A model generated the notes under the pieces. That model saw nothing but the letters and a program-made list of their open reading frames with translations. It searched no databases and was not told where the DNA came from. The translations under genes and the position numbers were made by a program. A stretch of DNA of 64,000 nucleotides, taken from assembly GCF_964199755.1 (NCBI RefSeq), contig NC_133899.1:4030001-4094000 (forward strand). The letters run 5' to 3'. Within the stretch, counting starts at the first letter, position 1, and every line of letters begins with the position of its first letter. This DNA comes from Larus michahellis (Eukaryota > Chordata > Aves > Charadriiformes > Laridae). Positions 48,901-61,763 of this stretch are shown here, piece by piece.

Positions 48901-51900
48901 ACATGTAATTTACAATTTCACTTGTTTCATCTTTGATTAGTAGACTGAGTTAATAATCTGGTGGAACATTAACCATTCTTGGCTGTTACTTAAAAGCTTT
49001 CATATTCCAATTAATCTGTACTAAAATATGGAAACAATACAACTTCTGCATAATTCTCTTTTATTGAGCAACCATGTCTATAACCCACTCCAGAGCGTTT
49101 TGAATGTAACGTCAATGGTGATATCCTTTCCATAGGAAATTATCTTGACAGCTATTTTGAATAGTTCTCTACATGTGCAACTGAATCCCTGAGCGGAGTG
49201 GGATAAAAGCAGAACCATTTTCTTCTTTTTATGAATGTAACCTTGCAGATAATCTGTCGAAACAAAACAGGAAAAGAAAGTCCAACTGAAATTTAGTGAA
49301 GGGAATTTATCCCAGAGCTATTTCACTCTTACTAGTTCTCTTAACCTTCAGGTACACTCCCAGTCACCCCCCTGCTTCTGATTTTTACAGAGATTATTTG
49401 GGATGTGAGTTATACATAGAAAAATATAGTTGTTTTTTTGCTGTAGTGATAAACTACAAATCTGACTCAGTGTTGGTTCATCATTTGGAATAAGTAGTAC
49501 CCTAAAGTGGGAATTTTTTCTTTAAAAACCCAGAAGAGGATCTAGGCTATTGACGCAGTTTTAGTTACCCTGTGCGACAGGGCTCTCATTTCAAGGAAGT
49601 GTGGCACAAGGAGGCTTTTTGTACAGCAGATACCAGCTTTGATTTTGTGATGTGCAGAGGCGATCAGTTGGGATTCCGGAACACCAGCTCTTCAGTCCGA
49701 GAAGCCCTCAGTAAAACGTGAAGGGTGCTCGCTATCTTGTAGTATTTGCCAAAACTGTGTCTCTTTATTTAAGACTAAAGCTCCAGTGCGGGGCGGGGGG
49801 GCTGCTTTGTATCCTCTGCTATGGTGTAGCTACATTGATGAGCTACGCTTGAGCTCTGCTCAAAGCTGAACAAACGCCAATAAACATTGTTCTTCTGCTG
49901 AGACACTCAAAGTGAAAGACAGTCAGCTTGAATCCTGCCTAGCAAGCAAAACCCACCATGTTGCATCTGTAGAATAAAGAGTGTTCACACGTGGTCATTA
50001 TTAATGGTCTCCTAGAAGCACCTGCCATAAGGAAAATGTAAGGGATATTTACTGTTGAAGAGTAGATTGTGGGCTTGTGAACAAAAGGATGAAATTTTAT
50101 AAAGCAAGGAGAGGAACCGGGTTGCCCTCACTTTTATATTCCTCTCTTGGAAAGGGGAGCAGGTGCTGTGGAGTCTATAGAGAGGTGGCTTGGGAAGCAA
50201 TGCTGATAGTCAGAGGAGGAAGATGCCAGAAAATCTCTCAGGAAGAAAGGACAATTGATTTTTAGCTGTATTAACTGTAAAATAACAGGGAATGGATCTC
50301 ATCTGGTGCAAATAGCCATAGTTCAGGAGAACTAGCTGGAACTAGCATAGATCAGGAGATCTGCACTAGCTGAGAATCAGGTCTTCTTGCTTATTTGGGA
50401 CTATCCTTATTACCTCTTTAATGTTGTTGGGTTTTGCGTTTATTGTATTTATTTTGGATTGTAGGAAAACGCATTTTTCATTTAAGGAACATTCAGTAGC
50501 TTTTTTTCACAGCCATTTATTTTCCGTCCTTTCTTCTTTACCTCATCTGGAAGTCTTGGATCATGCCTGTGACGTGGTCCAAGCAGTTCAGCTGAGAGCA
50601 GGTTAGAAGTAAGGCCAGGATGGGGAACAAGTATTTATCTGTATCTTCTTAAGGGTATAGCTAAGTACTAGTGTGTGGAGACTTTCCTGCGTAAATGGAG
50701 ACACGGAGTAAGGTGATGCAGTATCCCAGCTTTTCTCCGCTGAGCTTCTGTCTAGGCCAAGGACAGAGCTAGGGGTGGGGGGCAGTGGCACAGAACGTCT
50801 CGTGCTTTGCAGACTGTCGCTTAAGATCTTGGTGAGTTCAGTTCTGGGGTACAGTCTAAACCTAGATCTAAAATGAACTAAACTTAACAGCTAAGGAACT
50901 TTATGAAACAGTAAGGCAGGATGACTTAAATTACAAGGCTGCATCTATTTTGTGATCAGCAGTAGCGTGTCTTACCTTGTGCATGTGGGTGAGCTGGCAG
51001 CTGCTTACAGTGAGCCAGAGCGCCACAGACCCCACAGCATTCGTGTTGTCCTCTGCATTGCTGCAGTTTGATGAGTGTGAGCCACCAGTTGTCATGCCAA
51101 GGTTGTACCCAGCTGCCAGTAGATAGCAGTTGAACGGAAAGGCTTTGGTTATATTTTCTACTTGGCTAAAAAGAAAATCATCCAGACCTGGTTTTAAACT
51201 CCCATTTTATGTCCCTGGCAAAATAAGGACGGTTCTGCCTTTTACATCCTTCATATGCACAAGCTGTGGCTTATTCAACAGCCTCAGTACAAATCCATCC
51301 AGGGGACTCTCTGTGCTCTGAGGGCTGTTGTTTTGACCTCCTTTATTCCAGAGGCCCACAAGAAACAGGTCGGTCAGCTTAAGCCCAGAAATCAAGGCTA
51401 TTGTAAGCTGCTTGTCACGGCCAGGAACGGCTGCCAGCATAAGGTTCAACTCAGCCATAAAAATTCCTAAAAATTCCTGGGTTTTAAGTATAGGAGCATC
51501 GGGCCTTCCAGTGAAAGGCCCTGTTCGCTTTGAGGAGAGGCAGAGGGATGATGTTATGGTGCTTTTCTTGGAGTAAGGACAAGCCCCGGCATAACAGTTC
51601 TGGGGTTGGGAGTGGCAACTGTGGTCAGGTTTTGATGTAAACGCTGAAGAACTGAAAACAGGACTTGGTTTCCCTCTGAGCCTTGCTTCCTCGCTGTGAA
51701 CTTCTTGCCCTTCATGACTGCTTTTCCTACCAGGAGATTTTAACCCTTCATTAGGCAGCGTGGAGGTCATTCTCCTGGTGGGACTGAATTCCTCTGCAGG
51801 GCTGTCTCAGCAAAGGGACTGCCCAGCCATTGCCAGTTTGTCTTATTTTACACAAATTTTGACTCTTCTCTGTTCTCTTCAGCACTCCTGCCCCCACAGA

Positions 51901-54900
51901 GTCATGTGCTCTGTTATTTGCCTAAATCACATTCAGAGTAAAACAGCTCTGTTTCTGTGAGCAAATATTCGTGGCATTTTATTCATTATTCTTTTTGGTG
52001 AGGAATTTGCTTGCCTTTAGTGATGCCAGCAAGCTTGCTGAGTTCCTGCTTTGAAGCTCATGGCCAGGTCTTTTTTTGTTCACCTTTCTCTCTCTGGATT
52101 CCTCACTGCAGTGATGCTGGTACCTCGTGAGGGAGGACCCACTTATGGGGTTACTGTCCCTGGTCTTGGGACAGATACAACACATATAACTCCATGTACG
52201 TGCATTAGGTTTCTCATGTTAGTACAGTGGCCTAAACAGAAGATGGATTACTAGTTTTGTTAGAGGCAGTCAGAAAATCAAACTCATACGGCAACGGCTG
52301 TGTCATGGTGGCTCTGAGACAGTCTTTCTCAGGAGGGTGAGTGAGAGACTGCTGGGAAGCCAAGCAGAATTGTGCTTTTTGACTGATTTTCCTATTCTGG
52401 TTTGCTGTAATGACCATACCAAATGGATATGGATTTACAAGAACTCCTAGTTCTAGACTAGAGAAAGTGGTAACTTTATAAGTAACTTCAGGCCGGAATA
52501 AGCAGCCTCTCCTCACCCCACATCTGACACACAGCCCCGTGACTTTTTCAGTGGGATGCAGCACAGATAGGAAGAATTTGCAGATCAGCTGAAATGCAGT
52601 TCCCATTGGTGAGAGATGTGTTTGCCAGAGGTTTGGGCTGCCTGCTCCCAGCTGCTGGAATGGTTCCATGTAAAAACTGGCACGGAGTAAATTTGAAGAG
52701 AAGGGTTTGCTGATAGCTTGGACTGTGATAGCGGACTGCAGGACCAGGTTTGGTGTAGCCAGAGTAGAGCGGAGGGCAGTGGTACTGTATTGCTATAGGC
52801 ACTTGTCACTTTATGGCTCTCCTTGCACTCAGAGAAGCCCTCCTAGAACATAGCTCTGCTGCAACCATAGGACATGTCCTTTCTTCCCCATGACCACAGG
52901 TCCAGGACTAATACCATGCTGGAAAGGAAACATGGGAGATGTCATCTCCTCTGCCCTGCATCTGCATTGAAAATAAGATGACAAGTGGATGGGGGTGGTG
53001 ACATTAAGCACAGTGGAACTGAATATTCTGAACATCACTGGAGGCTGCTGCAAGCCCCCATGTAAATAAAAACAGCAAGAAGCTGCTCAACTACCTGGCA
53101 CCGTCCCTAGCTGCTAAGAACCCATGTGTCTATAGATGATACAAGGATTTTCTTTCTGGCTTCAGGCCTGCCCATGCTGGGATTTATAAGGGCCTCTGCA
53201 GACCTTTTTGGTACAGTATCTGCACCAGACAGGTTTTCCCTTGGCCAGCTTAGGGAAATTTTATGGCCCCATATGCTAAACATTCAGGGCCTGGAATAGG
53301 AAGAAAATCTACTCCACCCTTTCTTTTCCCCCCATAAAGTTGTCTGGATGAGAAAGGCTGGACTGAGCTTGCTTCACAAACTTCATGTTTCCCAGGGAGA
53401 GATGCAGGCTCAGTTTTTGCAACCTGACCTGTGTGGTTGGAGCCCTTTTATCTGTGTCGTGTTGCATGGGGGTTGACGCAGGGGGTTAGATTGCAAAATT
53501 GTGACCCTCTGCTACTCAGGCACAAAGTGAAGCATGTACTAGATAGGTATACTGAAGAAGCCTGAGTAAACCTTACTTTTTAAGTTGTGTTCAGTGATTT
53601 CAGAAGCAAAGCAAAGAGGCTGTGGTCACTATCGTGTCGTGAGAGTGATAAAGATAAATGGCATCATTGTTTTTTTTATCTATAGGCCTCTGCTGACTCT
53701 GGGATGAATACAAAGGCTAGAATTCACTTGCAGGGCTTGCTGCGGTTGTAAAAAGCTTGGGGATAGGGGGAGGAGAAGAAAAAAGGAAGTGGAGGATGTA
53801 AAATGAAGACGCATGTCAGCAAAGCGAGGGCCCAAGCATCAGAGTTGTGCCCTGTGCCTCAGGCGGCTGTAACTGTTCTGCAATTCTCTTGAAAGGCACT
53901 AGATATTGGTATGTGTGAGAGAAGAGAAAGCAGGGACTTTCCTCAGACCAGGCTCTTAAGGGCAGAAAGAAAATCTGGTGGCACAAATCTGACTGAAGTC
54001 GCACGCCTGTTTGCATTGCTGTTAGCCGCTTGAAGCTAGGATCTTTCCTGGTGTTTTGCAGGAGCCAATTTGCTATGATCGGTTATTTATAATTGCAGAT
54101 GACAGTCATGCCAAGTAAGGACCATCGCCTGGTCTAGCTAACATCACACCCAATTAAATCAGTTGGGAATATTTTTATATTCTGGCAGTTTCAGCGGGGA
54201 CAAAAAAGAGTGAACTCTGGGTAAGATGGCCCTCGGCTGAGAAGTGTTGCTGTTGATCATGAGTGCCCAACCTCTTCATCTGAGAGCCAGAGTCCCTCCT
54301 GTCTTCCTGCCCTGATGACACTAGAGGCAGTTTCAACTGTCTCTGAAATACTTATATGCCTCCTTTCACCTTAAGATTTGCGCCATGAGCCAAAGCTCAA
54401 TGCCAAAGAGCTCAAATAGTGAATTCAGAGTCACGAGAGAGGCTATGGCAGAAGAAGGGTCAAGGAGGATATTGAAATCAGGAGTTCCAGGCAGCAAACT
54501 CACCCGAAGCATCTTCTCCCCTTGGGACCAGGTTTGATGAGGCATCGTGGTGGTAAGAGCTGTTGTGAAGAACCAAAGAAGTCCCCGACAGCGCCTGCCA
54601 GCAGAAAGGAATAAAGAGTTATTAATAGCAGTGACCCAGATTGCACTCTGAGGGTACAAATCTGGCACAAGAGGTGGCCCAGTCAGCTAAGAGGATATTT
54701 AAGAGTGGCTGGGAACATAACCCATCTGGCCACTGCTAGGGGGAGATTGTTCCAGCCTTGCAAGATGTTTCGGTGGCATTGACATGAAATAGTGGCTGCT
54801 GCCCACAGATCATCACCCAGGAATCATCTGGATAACTGTCTAGTTGAGAAGACATTTGAGTAATTACAATTTCTTCGTGGTACATATAATTTAGTTCCCC

Positions 54901-57289
54901 TCTGTTCATGCATGAGTGCACTTGCAGTTTTAAATTCAGAATCAGCTGGATTCTGCAGACTGGACATTGAAGGAAACCCTCCCTGCATTTCCAAAATACA
55001 CATATTTTAATGCAAGCCCTCTCAGAACTGATTGTACAGGCCTTCCCCAGTTCTCACTAAAGTCAAGGCAGAGACTAGCACTGAAGTCGCGTAGTCTTGT
55101 TTCTTGAGTTGAGGAAAAGTTGTTAAACCTGTTAGCATGTAGAAAAGATGTTGAAAAGGCTCAGCTCAAAAATCATGTAGGTAGCACACCTCAGTGAGCA
55201 TCAAATAGCTGAAAACCATTTGTTTGGTCTTGGCAAGAGCTGAGCTTTGCAAAGATCTCACACAGGAGATCTGGAAGTAGGACACTTGTGAGCATGACCA
55301 AATCTGATGTTTTGAGCGGTCTGCCTCTTCATTTCCCATCTCAAAAAAAAGGTTTCTTTCTCTAAATGAAAAAATTTCTTTCCCTTTTCCCCTGAAATCT
55401 GCTAAGACATGTCTGAGTGCCTGTCATGTCTGTCTGTCCTCACACCACAAAAACCAACCATTGAAGTGCAGAGCAAAATGGTGCCGTTGTTTATTTCTAA
55501 GGATTTTGTCTAACTGCTAATAAACTAAAGCAGAGCAGACAAGGCTTCTTGTAGCTGCTATAAGCTTTTGGGTTTTTTTCCCCGTAAGCAACTCTTCGGT
55601 AGTGAGGATTTCCTACAGTGTGAAACAGGATCAGCTGCAGGCTGGGAGACTGGCGTGGGGGAGGGAGCTGTTTTGCTCTCCCTTCCATTTTTTCCACCGC
55701 ATGAAAGAGGTGCTGAGGCTCTTTCAAGCTGAATCCTTCTCCACCCCCTCCTTTACCCGACTCTGATCCCAAACTGAGACCCTTGAGACGCTGCCAAATA
55801 AAGAGCTCTCCCATGGCTTAGAGTCTGAAACCAATTAGAAACGCCCCCCCCTCCACAGTTGTGCCGGGGCTGTTCTAGCGCTGGGGGGACCTGGACAAGA
55901 CGACTGCTGCTCTCTCAAAGCATTGCCTAATTCTCCCAGGCAGCCTCCATCACCTTTCGGGGCACTCGCTGCCCAGGGAGCCAGGCATTGCAGCTTTCCT
56001 GAGACATTTCAGTAGGGCCGTCCGGATTTTAATTCATTTTTTTTTTATTGTCAGTTTGTCCCTGGCCCTGCAGAGAGCAATGGATGCTTGTGTTTTTCAT
56101 GCTGTCTAAAAACCTCTGTGGGTTGGGGGGAAGGGAAAAACATATACAGTGTTTTCAGTTGTGGTTGGGAAGTGAATGAAAATGCTAAAGCAAGAATCAA
56201 ATGTGCGTGTTTGCATGAATGCCTGTGCACACACATGCATGCTACCCTTGCTCTGTGGCAGGAGGGACAGCCCCCACAAAGAAGCAAATCCCTGACTGTA
56301 GGGACGCTGCCGTGACAAGCGCCCTAAAGGCATCATGGTATCCCATTCGCAGCGATCTGTTCTGAGAAAGGTTTTCTCTGTTCACAACCTCACATCACAG
56401 CATGCTGCCTAGGGCTTCCCCAGCTCCCGTAAGTTGCAAAGAGCATTCAAGCAGCTAGACAGCTGCCCTGCAGTACACAAGTGTATTAATAAAGCGTATC
56501 CTTAAAGGTCATTTTGGATCATTAGACCACAGAGCATAGTGGAGCCTATTAACAACACCAGCAGACTGTCTAGTGCAGTATCTTGGTTTTGGCCATGACA
56601 TGTATTCGATGGTTGAGAGGAGGAGTCAGTAAGTCTACTGAAGTAGACTTATTTGCTCCTGGTACCATCTACGTGTTGCTCAATCTTTAATCGAAGCATC
56701 CTCCCGTCAGCTGGTGGGGTACAGTACTGCAGCGTACTATGGCCTCCTTGTTTTGGGAGAAAGGCTTCTAAAAAAGATCAGGGCACAGACAGGATTAGTG
56801 ACTTGACAAAGGTTATGCTGAGGGACTGTGTCAGTTAGAAGGTCGACAATTTTGAGCTTTTCAGTTTTCATACTACTTAGGAAACTTGACCTAACCTAGA
56901 CTGTGCATTTATCACTAGGAAAACTTGTTTCGTAGGGCAGGTTTTGGTCTTGCAGCCAGTGACTTTAGAAGTAGGAACATAAAATTTCTCCAGATTAAGT
57001 CTTGGGTTTGGCCATCACTAGTCTTCCGTCTCATCCACAGCTTTCTATTTATCATCCCTGCCACAGCAGATAAGGGTACACAGCTCATAAAGCCATGGCA
57101 GCTGGATAAACACCACTTTATTCAGGTACTCGGACAAGTATCCCCTTTTGTGACAGGCTTTTTCTTTATCTCTTGCAGAACTTTGCCAAAGAATTTGTGA
57201 TCAGTGACCACAAAGAGCTGGATGAGGATTACATCAAGAACGAGCTGAAGAAAGCAGGGGGGGCTAATTATGATGCACAGACTGAGTAA
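36844..57289 (+). CDS. COTL1: Coactosin-like protein, complete (4 coding exons)
   Basis: Coding exons are 36844-36920, 37294-37376, 47478-47635 and 57179-57289 (77, 83, 158 and 111 nt), all GT-AG, giving 142 residues plus TAA, the same length as human COTL1. The product is one ADF-homology (cofilin-like) domain covering nearly the whole chain: MATKIDKEACREAYNLVRDD at the start, VRLFGFVRFTTGDAMSKR in the middle, ending KKAGGANYDAQTE. Lysines matching human K75 (actin binding) and K131 (5-lipoxygenase binding) are present in KRVKF and ELKKAGG. COTL1 is cytosolic, binds actin filaments without severing them and opposes cofilin; it also supports 5-lipoxygenase. Differences from human lie mainly at residues 21-25 and 43-51. 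Intron 1 is unusually built (see the minisatellite at 36967-37309). Confidence 0.98.
36921..37293 (+). other. COTL1: COTL1 intron 1 (373 bp)
   Basis: Starts GTAGGTGG and ends CCCTTCCCAAAG. About 88 percent of it is the tandem repeat described in its own entry. Confidence 0.93.
36967..37309 (+). repeat. COTL1: Minisatellite made of copies of the COTL1 exon 2 splice acceptor
   Basis: Seven tandem units start at about 36967, 37017, 37075, 37127, 37175, 37218 and 37266. Lengths are 50, 58, 52, 48, 43 and 48 bases, and the seventh is the real exon 2 border. Each has a pyrimidine tract (TTCCCCTTCTTTTTTCCCCT in the best copies), then CCCAAAG or a variant, then GGGTGACT(C/T)TTAAAT, which equals the first 16 bases of exon 2. 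Similarity rises toward exon 2: units 6 and 7 are identical over the whole tract and differ only once before ATAC/ATGT. The plus strand is strongly pyrimidine-rich. Confidence 0.93.
37294..37376 (+). CDS. COTL1: COTL1 coding exon 2
   Basis: Acceptor CCCTTCCCAAAG, then the G that completes tryptophan, then VTFKYNGSTIVPGDQG. Donor GCACAG|GTAAGC, phase 1. Confidence 0.96.
39284..39310. repeat. Perfect 12-bp inverted repeat (hairpin)
   Basis: GTTTAAGGAAAC, loop CTG, then GTTTCCTTAAAC. It is the longest perfect stem of this kind I noticed in the window, inside COTL1 intron 2. Confidence 0.8.
44842..44862. repeat. AT-rich near-palindrome
   Basis: AGTTTATATT, a single A, then AATATAAACT. It is cruciform-prone sequence in COTL1 intron 2. 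Confidence 0.75.
47478..47635 (+). CDS. COTL1: COTL1 coding exon 3
   Basis: Acceptor GCTTTGTCTTTCCAG completes the aspartate codon, then DVRLFGFVRFTTGDAMSK through TLVKEVVQ; donor GTACAG|GTAACC, phase 0. It holds the core of the ADF-homology fold and the actin-binding lysine. Confidence 0.98.
47636..57178 (+). other. COTL1: COTL1 intron 3 (9.5 kb)
   Basis: No supported gene. The longest open frame outside known genes that I looked at, 187 codons on the minus strand at 51207-51770, lies here and is discussed under rejected items. There is a short hairpin at 56630-56651. Confidence 0.85.
56630..56651. repeat. 10-bp inverted repeat
   Basis: TAAGTCTACT, GA, AGTAGACTTA in COTL1 intron 3, about 530 bases before exon 4. 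Confidence 0.7.
57179..57289 (+). CDS. COTL1: COTL1 coding exon 4 (last)
   Basis: Acceptor TTTATCTCTTGCAG, then NFAKEFVISDHKELDEDY and the C-terminus GGANYDAQTE, with TAA at 57287-57289. Confidence 0.98.
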   Translation, partial: NFAKEFVISDHKELDEDYIKNELKKAGGANYDAQTE

Positions 57290-58545
57290 ACGCACAAACC
57301 TCCTGGCACCATCACCTGGATCTCAAAGGGAGGGGAAAGGCACAACAAACTAACACAACTGAGAGATGAGGCAACTGAAATCCCCGGCTTTCTGTCTGTG
57401 CACCTAAGAACTCCCTTTCTTTGCATACAGCGGACTTTTCTTTTCCATTCCATCTCATGAAACATCCCTCTCTGGGGTTCTGTGGTTGTTTTTTTTTCCC
57501 TCCCCATTTTTTTACTCATAACTCTGTCCATGTTCTTGCATCTGTGGCATTTAGGTTTGGCTCTGCTTTGGTCCTATTCAGCACTGTGTTCGTAGAGGCT
57601 TGCCATTGTGTCCTTCTTCGTATGCATGCATGTCTGTGTGTGTTTTAGTTGGGCTCAACCTGGTCTCTGAGGGGAGAAAGTTTTGAGGGAGTTCTGAACA
57701 TCCGTTATTTTAATATTTTTTAAATTTGTTCTTACGAATAATATTTTTTGCTGTTCTAGGCTCAGATCAACTTGACTTCACTCAAACTTTGATTAAATTG
57801 TCTAAGCTTAAATGGCCAGCTAAGATGTTATCCAACAGCTTAAACAACAAAGCGAACAAACAAAAAAATTCTTCAATTCTTAATAAATGGGAATAAATTT
57901 GCCTTAAACATTGCTTGACAGTTGCTATGCTATGTGCTGCATCTCTGTCCCTCCCTCTCAAAAATAAGATCCAACATGATCTGAATGTGGGGGTTTTGTT
58001 GTTTTTTGGAAGTACCATGGCACAGTAAACTGAGGGGTTTAGAAATGTCTGGACACTTGTTCACTATTTTGTGTACATTGGTCTCTGGGTTTGTATTTGA
58101 CTTTCCTAATGCTGGGGCTCAGGAGGTGAAACTGAAATGCATAGATTTCCTTTTTAAATGATGTCTGCAAAAATAGCAGCCGCTGAATCCTAGCAGCCTT
58201 CTCTGCCCATGCCCCCCCTGGTTTTTTTTGCAATGAAACACAACATCTTGAGTTATTTGGGGCCTTCAGGCAGTGAACCACCCTGCAGCTGCGACCGAGG
58301 GATGGAGCAGGGCAGCTCTGTCCCAGGCCGGATGGAACATTCAACATCAGAGGCTCAGAGATAACCTGGGCACAGTTTGTTTGGTACCAGACTGTTTGTT
58401 TTGGGGGGCTTCTTTGTATGACTTTTTTTTTCCATCAAAGGTAACTGTCCCCAGAATTATGTGCAGGGGGAAAGCTGTGTTGTACTGGGGCTTGGGAGTC
58501 AGCGCTATAAACCCATTACAGAAATAAATGTTTTTCAAGAACAGT
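57290..58545 (+). other. COTL1: COTL1 3' UTR (probable extent)
   Basis: Non-coding sequence after the stop, with AU-rich stretches (TATTTTAATATTTTTTAAAT near 57710). Two AATAAA hexamers (57882-57887 and 57892-57897) could give a short form, and AATAAA at 58523-58528 a 1.25-kb form. Extent inferred from signals only. Confidence 0.6.
58523..58528 (+). terminator. COTL1: Probable distal COTL1 polyadenylation signal
   Basis: AATAAA followed by TGTTTTTC and, about 30 bases on, a U/GU-rich CTCTGTTGTTCTTTTACC. This is the better-placed of the candidates. Confidence 0.55.
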
Positions 58546-61019
58546 TCTCAGCGACTCTGTTGTTCTTTTACCTTCCCTGCAACAGCAAGCCTATATTTAG
58601 GAGGTCTCTTAATCCTGGGTGTAAGCTCTTGCAATCTTGGTGCTATTAGGAGAATTAAACACTGGCTTAAATGTAAAATGATCTCAGTGCCTGCAGCCCT
58701 TGTCTGCTCATCTCCGCTCTGAAAGGCAGAGGTGACCACAGTGCATCTGACACACTTTTTGTGCAGCAGCTCTACATCTAAATTTCCAGCACCAAAATGC
58801 CAAGTGGGAATTGTAATTAGGTCAAAGAGAATTTCACACCCACGTAAAATAAACGTGGGGAGGTCAGGAACAGATTTGGGAGCAAGAACAACACTTTCAG
58901 AGTGAAGTTTTGCAGCTTCCTGCACAGGTGTTACAATTCCGGGACTAAGCTTACTAAAACTTGTCCTGAAAGAAGGGAAATGGTTATTTTTTACAGGACT
59001 AACAGTAGAGACAGGTGTAAGTAATGGGAAAGAGCTTTGCAGAGAGCCCAAGATGCTCTGAGGCTTTGCCTTAGTGGTTCAGTGACGGCGATAAACTTTT
59101 ATTTGACAGCTTGTAAGGTACTGAGACAACGATCTCTGTCTGCTCTTGAAGCCTGGAAGCAGCAGTGCAAAAAATTCATCAGCACCAGCCGTGGTGTGGG
59201 GTTTGATGCGCTGCTCAAGAAAAGAGCTCAGCACAGAAGCAAAACAGCTTTCTCAGCCACTTGAAGGTGTCTCAGCAAGACAAAGTGGAGGACTTGTGCT
59301 GCCAAGGCAAGCTGGCTCCAGGGATGGAGGAAGTGAAGGCATCACCCTGGCCTCTTTGGTTGCTTTGCTATCCTCAGTCAGCATACGTCTCCCACAGAGT
59401 CTTCTTCTAAAGACTTTCTAAATCTTTTCTAAATACTTGTCTCCTCCAGGTAACTTCTCCAGGCGTCTGTGCCCTGTTTGACAGCTGCCATTGGGGCCGC
59501 CTCAGTGCCCTGCATCTGGGGCTGACTCACCAGTGGCAGCTGGACAGGCTGGGAGCGGAGAGACAAGGGCTTATCCCTCCCTTGGATTTTGTCCTGACTT
59601 CTGCAGTGGTTTGAAGTGAGACTCCAAAGTACTCATACAAGATAACCATCCCATTTGCCTTTAGTCAGTCCAGTTCACAGAATACACAAGATCCCATACT
59701 CCCTCTTTGAATCTCCTCTGCGGTGTACTGGCACGTGTGGTCCCCTTTGACCACAGGAATATCAATCGTGCAGTCGCTAGTTCAGCAATTGCATGAGCAA
59801 CATCGGGTACACATGAGAAAAATAATGAATAGAAGGAATTACTCATTTGTGATAAGACATCGGGATAATCCTTATGAAAAAAAAACCAACAAAAGCCTAA
59901 TGAATGATACTAAGAGAATTAGTGTGGGTTTTTTTCCAGCCTCTATTCCATCTTCTCAGGCAGGCTACTTAGCAATACCATCTTGCCAATGCTCTGAAGA
60001 GCTTCATGGGGAAAAATCAGGATGAGATGTACTAAAGCATTTGCTGCAGGTTTTTCCCTGGCCCCACTGGAGCACAGTTGGGTCGATTCTAAAAATCCCA
60101 CTGGGGACTTCTTGTTTGTACAGTCCTGTTTGCAATAGCCAAGTTAATCAAGTCCGTGCTTGTCGAACCCTCACTCAAATGTAAGATTATCTTTGTCACA
60201 AAGAATGTCTTGGAAACACAACCAGCCCCGACCACAGCCCCAGCTGATGAATCTACATCCCAGGTGGCTGCCTAGGAGCATTTGGGGCAAAATGTGTTTC
60301 AAGAATGTCATGCTTCCCTCTCTCTCTACTCATCACCCCTATAAAAGTCATCAGAATTAGACATTAAAAGGCTTTGTTTTTAAAATGTTGATTATACTTC
60401 AGCATTACCAAATGGTCTTAATTTTCCTCAAGAGGGTGACATTATTGGTATTAAGTCAAACCCTTCTCATGTTTGTAACAGGAGCAGCTCAGCTAGTCAC
60501 AGGGGCTACAGACGCCTGGTATAACTCATAATCTCCTCTGCAGGCTAAAACTTATCTCTGGGGTCTGCTGTTGCCTGGCTGGAAAAGTATTTACCCCACA
60601 GTGTTTGCATGCATTATCCTTGCTTGCTAATAATTAACAATGCAGGAAACAATTGACAAAAAATGAGCAGAAGAAAAACTGGAACATGAAGAGTAAAAGC
60701 TAAGACCAACCACGCTTGGCATACCACAATAACACAACGCAAATTGGAAATTGTCTCTATTTTAAGACTCCTCAGTATCATCCTTCGCAGCACATTAGTA
60801 TAGCTGAGCAAATGGCTGATGCTCTGATCAGATATATTAGGGACTCTATTATAGACTGTATTTTGCACCTGGAGTGGTGGAGACAAAGAAGGAATTAAGA
60901 ATACCTAATTTTTCTGTAATACTTCTCATCAGGAGGTCTCAGAGTATTTCAGAAAGATTAGTATAAACCAGACTGTACCGTTGTTCCCAGAGCACAATAC
61001 CCTTGTTTAGGAAAGGGCC

Positions 61020-61045
61020 TTTTACCATGATTCCATGGTAAAAAT
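61020..61045. repeat. Perfect 11-bp inverted repeat (hairpin)
   Basis: TTTTTACCATG, loop ATTC, CATGGTAAAAA. It is intergenic. Confidence 0.75.
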
Positions 61046-61745
61046 AGCAAAAATAGCAGGCCATGTGTTACAGGGCCCCTCAGCCTAGCCAGGGGGGTTC
61101 AGCCTCTTAATATATGCATTCCTCACCTTATCAGAAATGCTGATAACGCTCCATCCTGAGATTTATGCTAATGACCATGTGAGACATGGGGTTTCTTTTT
61201 CATTTTTAATATATTTTTTATATACTCGGGTGCCCTGTTTTGTGTCCATTTCAGTATTCAAAGCCCGGTTTTGCCTTATCAGCCCTTTCATCAGGCTTTA
61301 AAGACCTGCTGCTGCACAAAGGCTTGCGGGCTGTGTTACAGGAGCCTGCGGCGTCCCTTGCGCCGCAGCTCAGTCGGGGCTTTGCCGTATGTCAGGGCCG
61401 GGGAGGCTCTGCTCTGCCTCCGACAAAGCGAGGAAGAGCGTGAGCGGCAGCGACAGCGCGGTGGGGCTGCGTCTGGCAAGGAACAGACTGAAACGGTTCA
61501 ACGGCTGTTTTATATTTGGCATCGGCAAAGGATTTTCTATTCCTCCACATGACAAGTGCAGCAGATACGAGGAAGCATTCACTTCTAGCAAGGAGGGAGC
61601 AACAGAGCTGAGCGAAATATCCTCCAAAATCTTTTTGCTCAATACAGAGTCAGACACAGCAGATGACTTCACTTTAGCAAACTCAGATTGGGAGGCTTTT
61701 ATGCAGTGCAGTCAGATGGTGGTAAAGGATGGTATGAATGGGTGA

Positions 61746-61763
61746 CCCCCCCCCCCCCCCCCC
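61746..61763 (-). repeat. C18/G18 homopolymer
   Basis: Eighteen C on the plus strand, G-quadruplex-prone on the minus strand. The run length is uncertain in any assembly. Confidence 0.75.

Noticed and set aside
51207..51770. 187-codon open frame on the minus strand in COTL1 intron 3
   Set aside because: No domain, signal or low-complexity feature I recognise, and no promoter or splice signals that frame it. A rough estimate gives about one open frame of this length by chance in 64 kb. A conservation test would settle it.
61389..61745. 118-codon open frame on the plus strand beside the CpG-rich patch
   Set aside because: No recognisable family; it overlaps other open frames in the same CpG-rich patch. 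Kept only as part of the patch finding.
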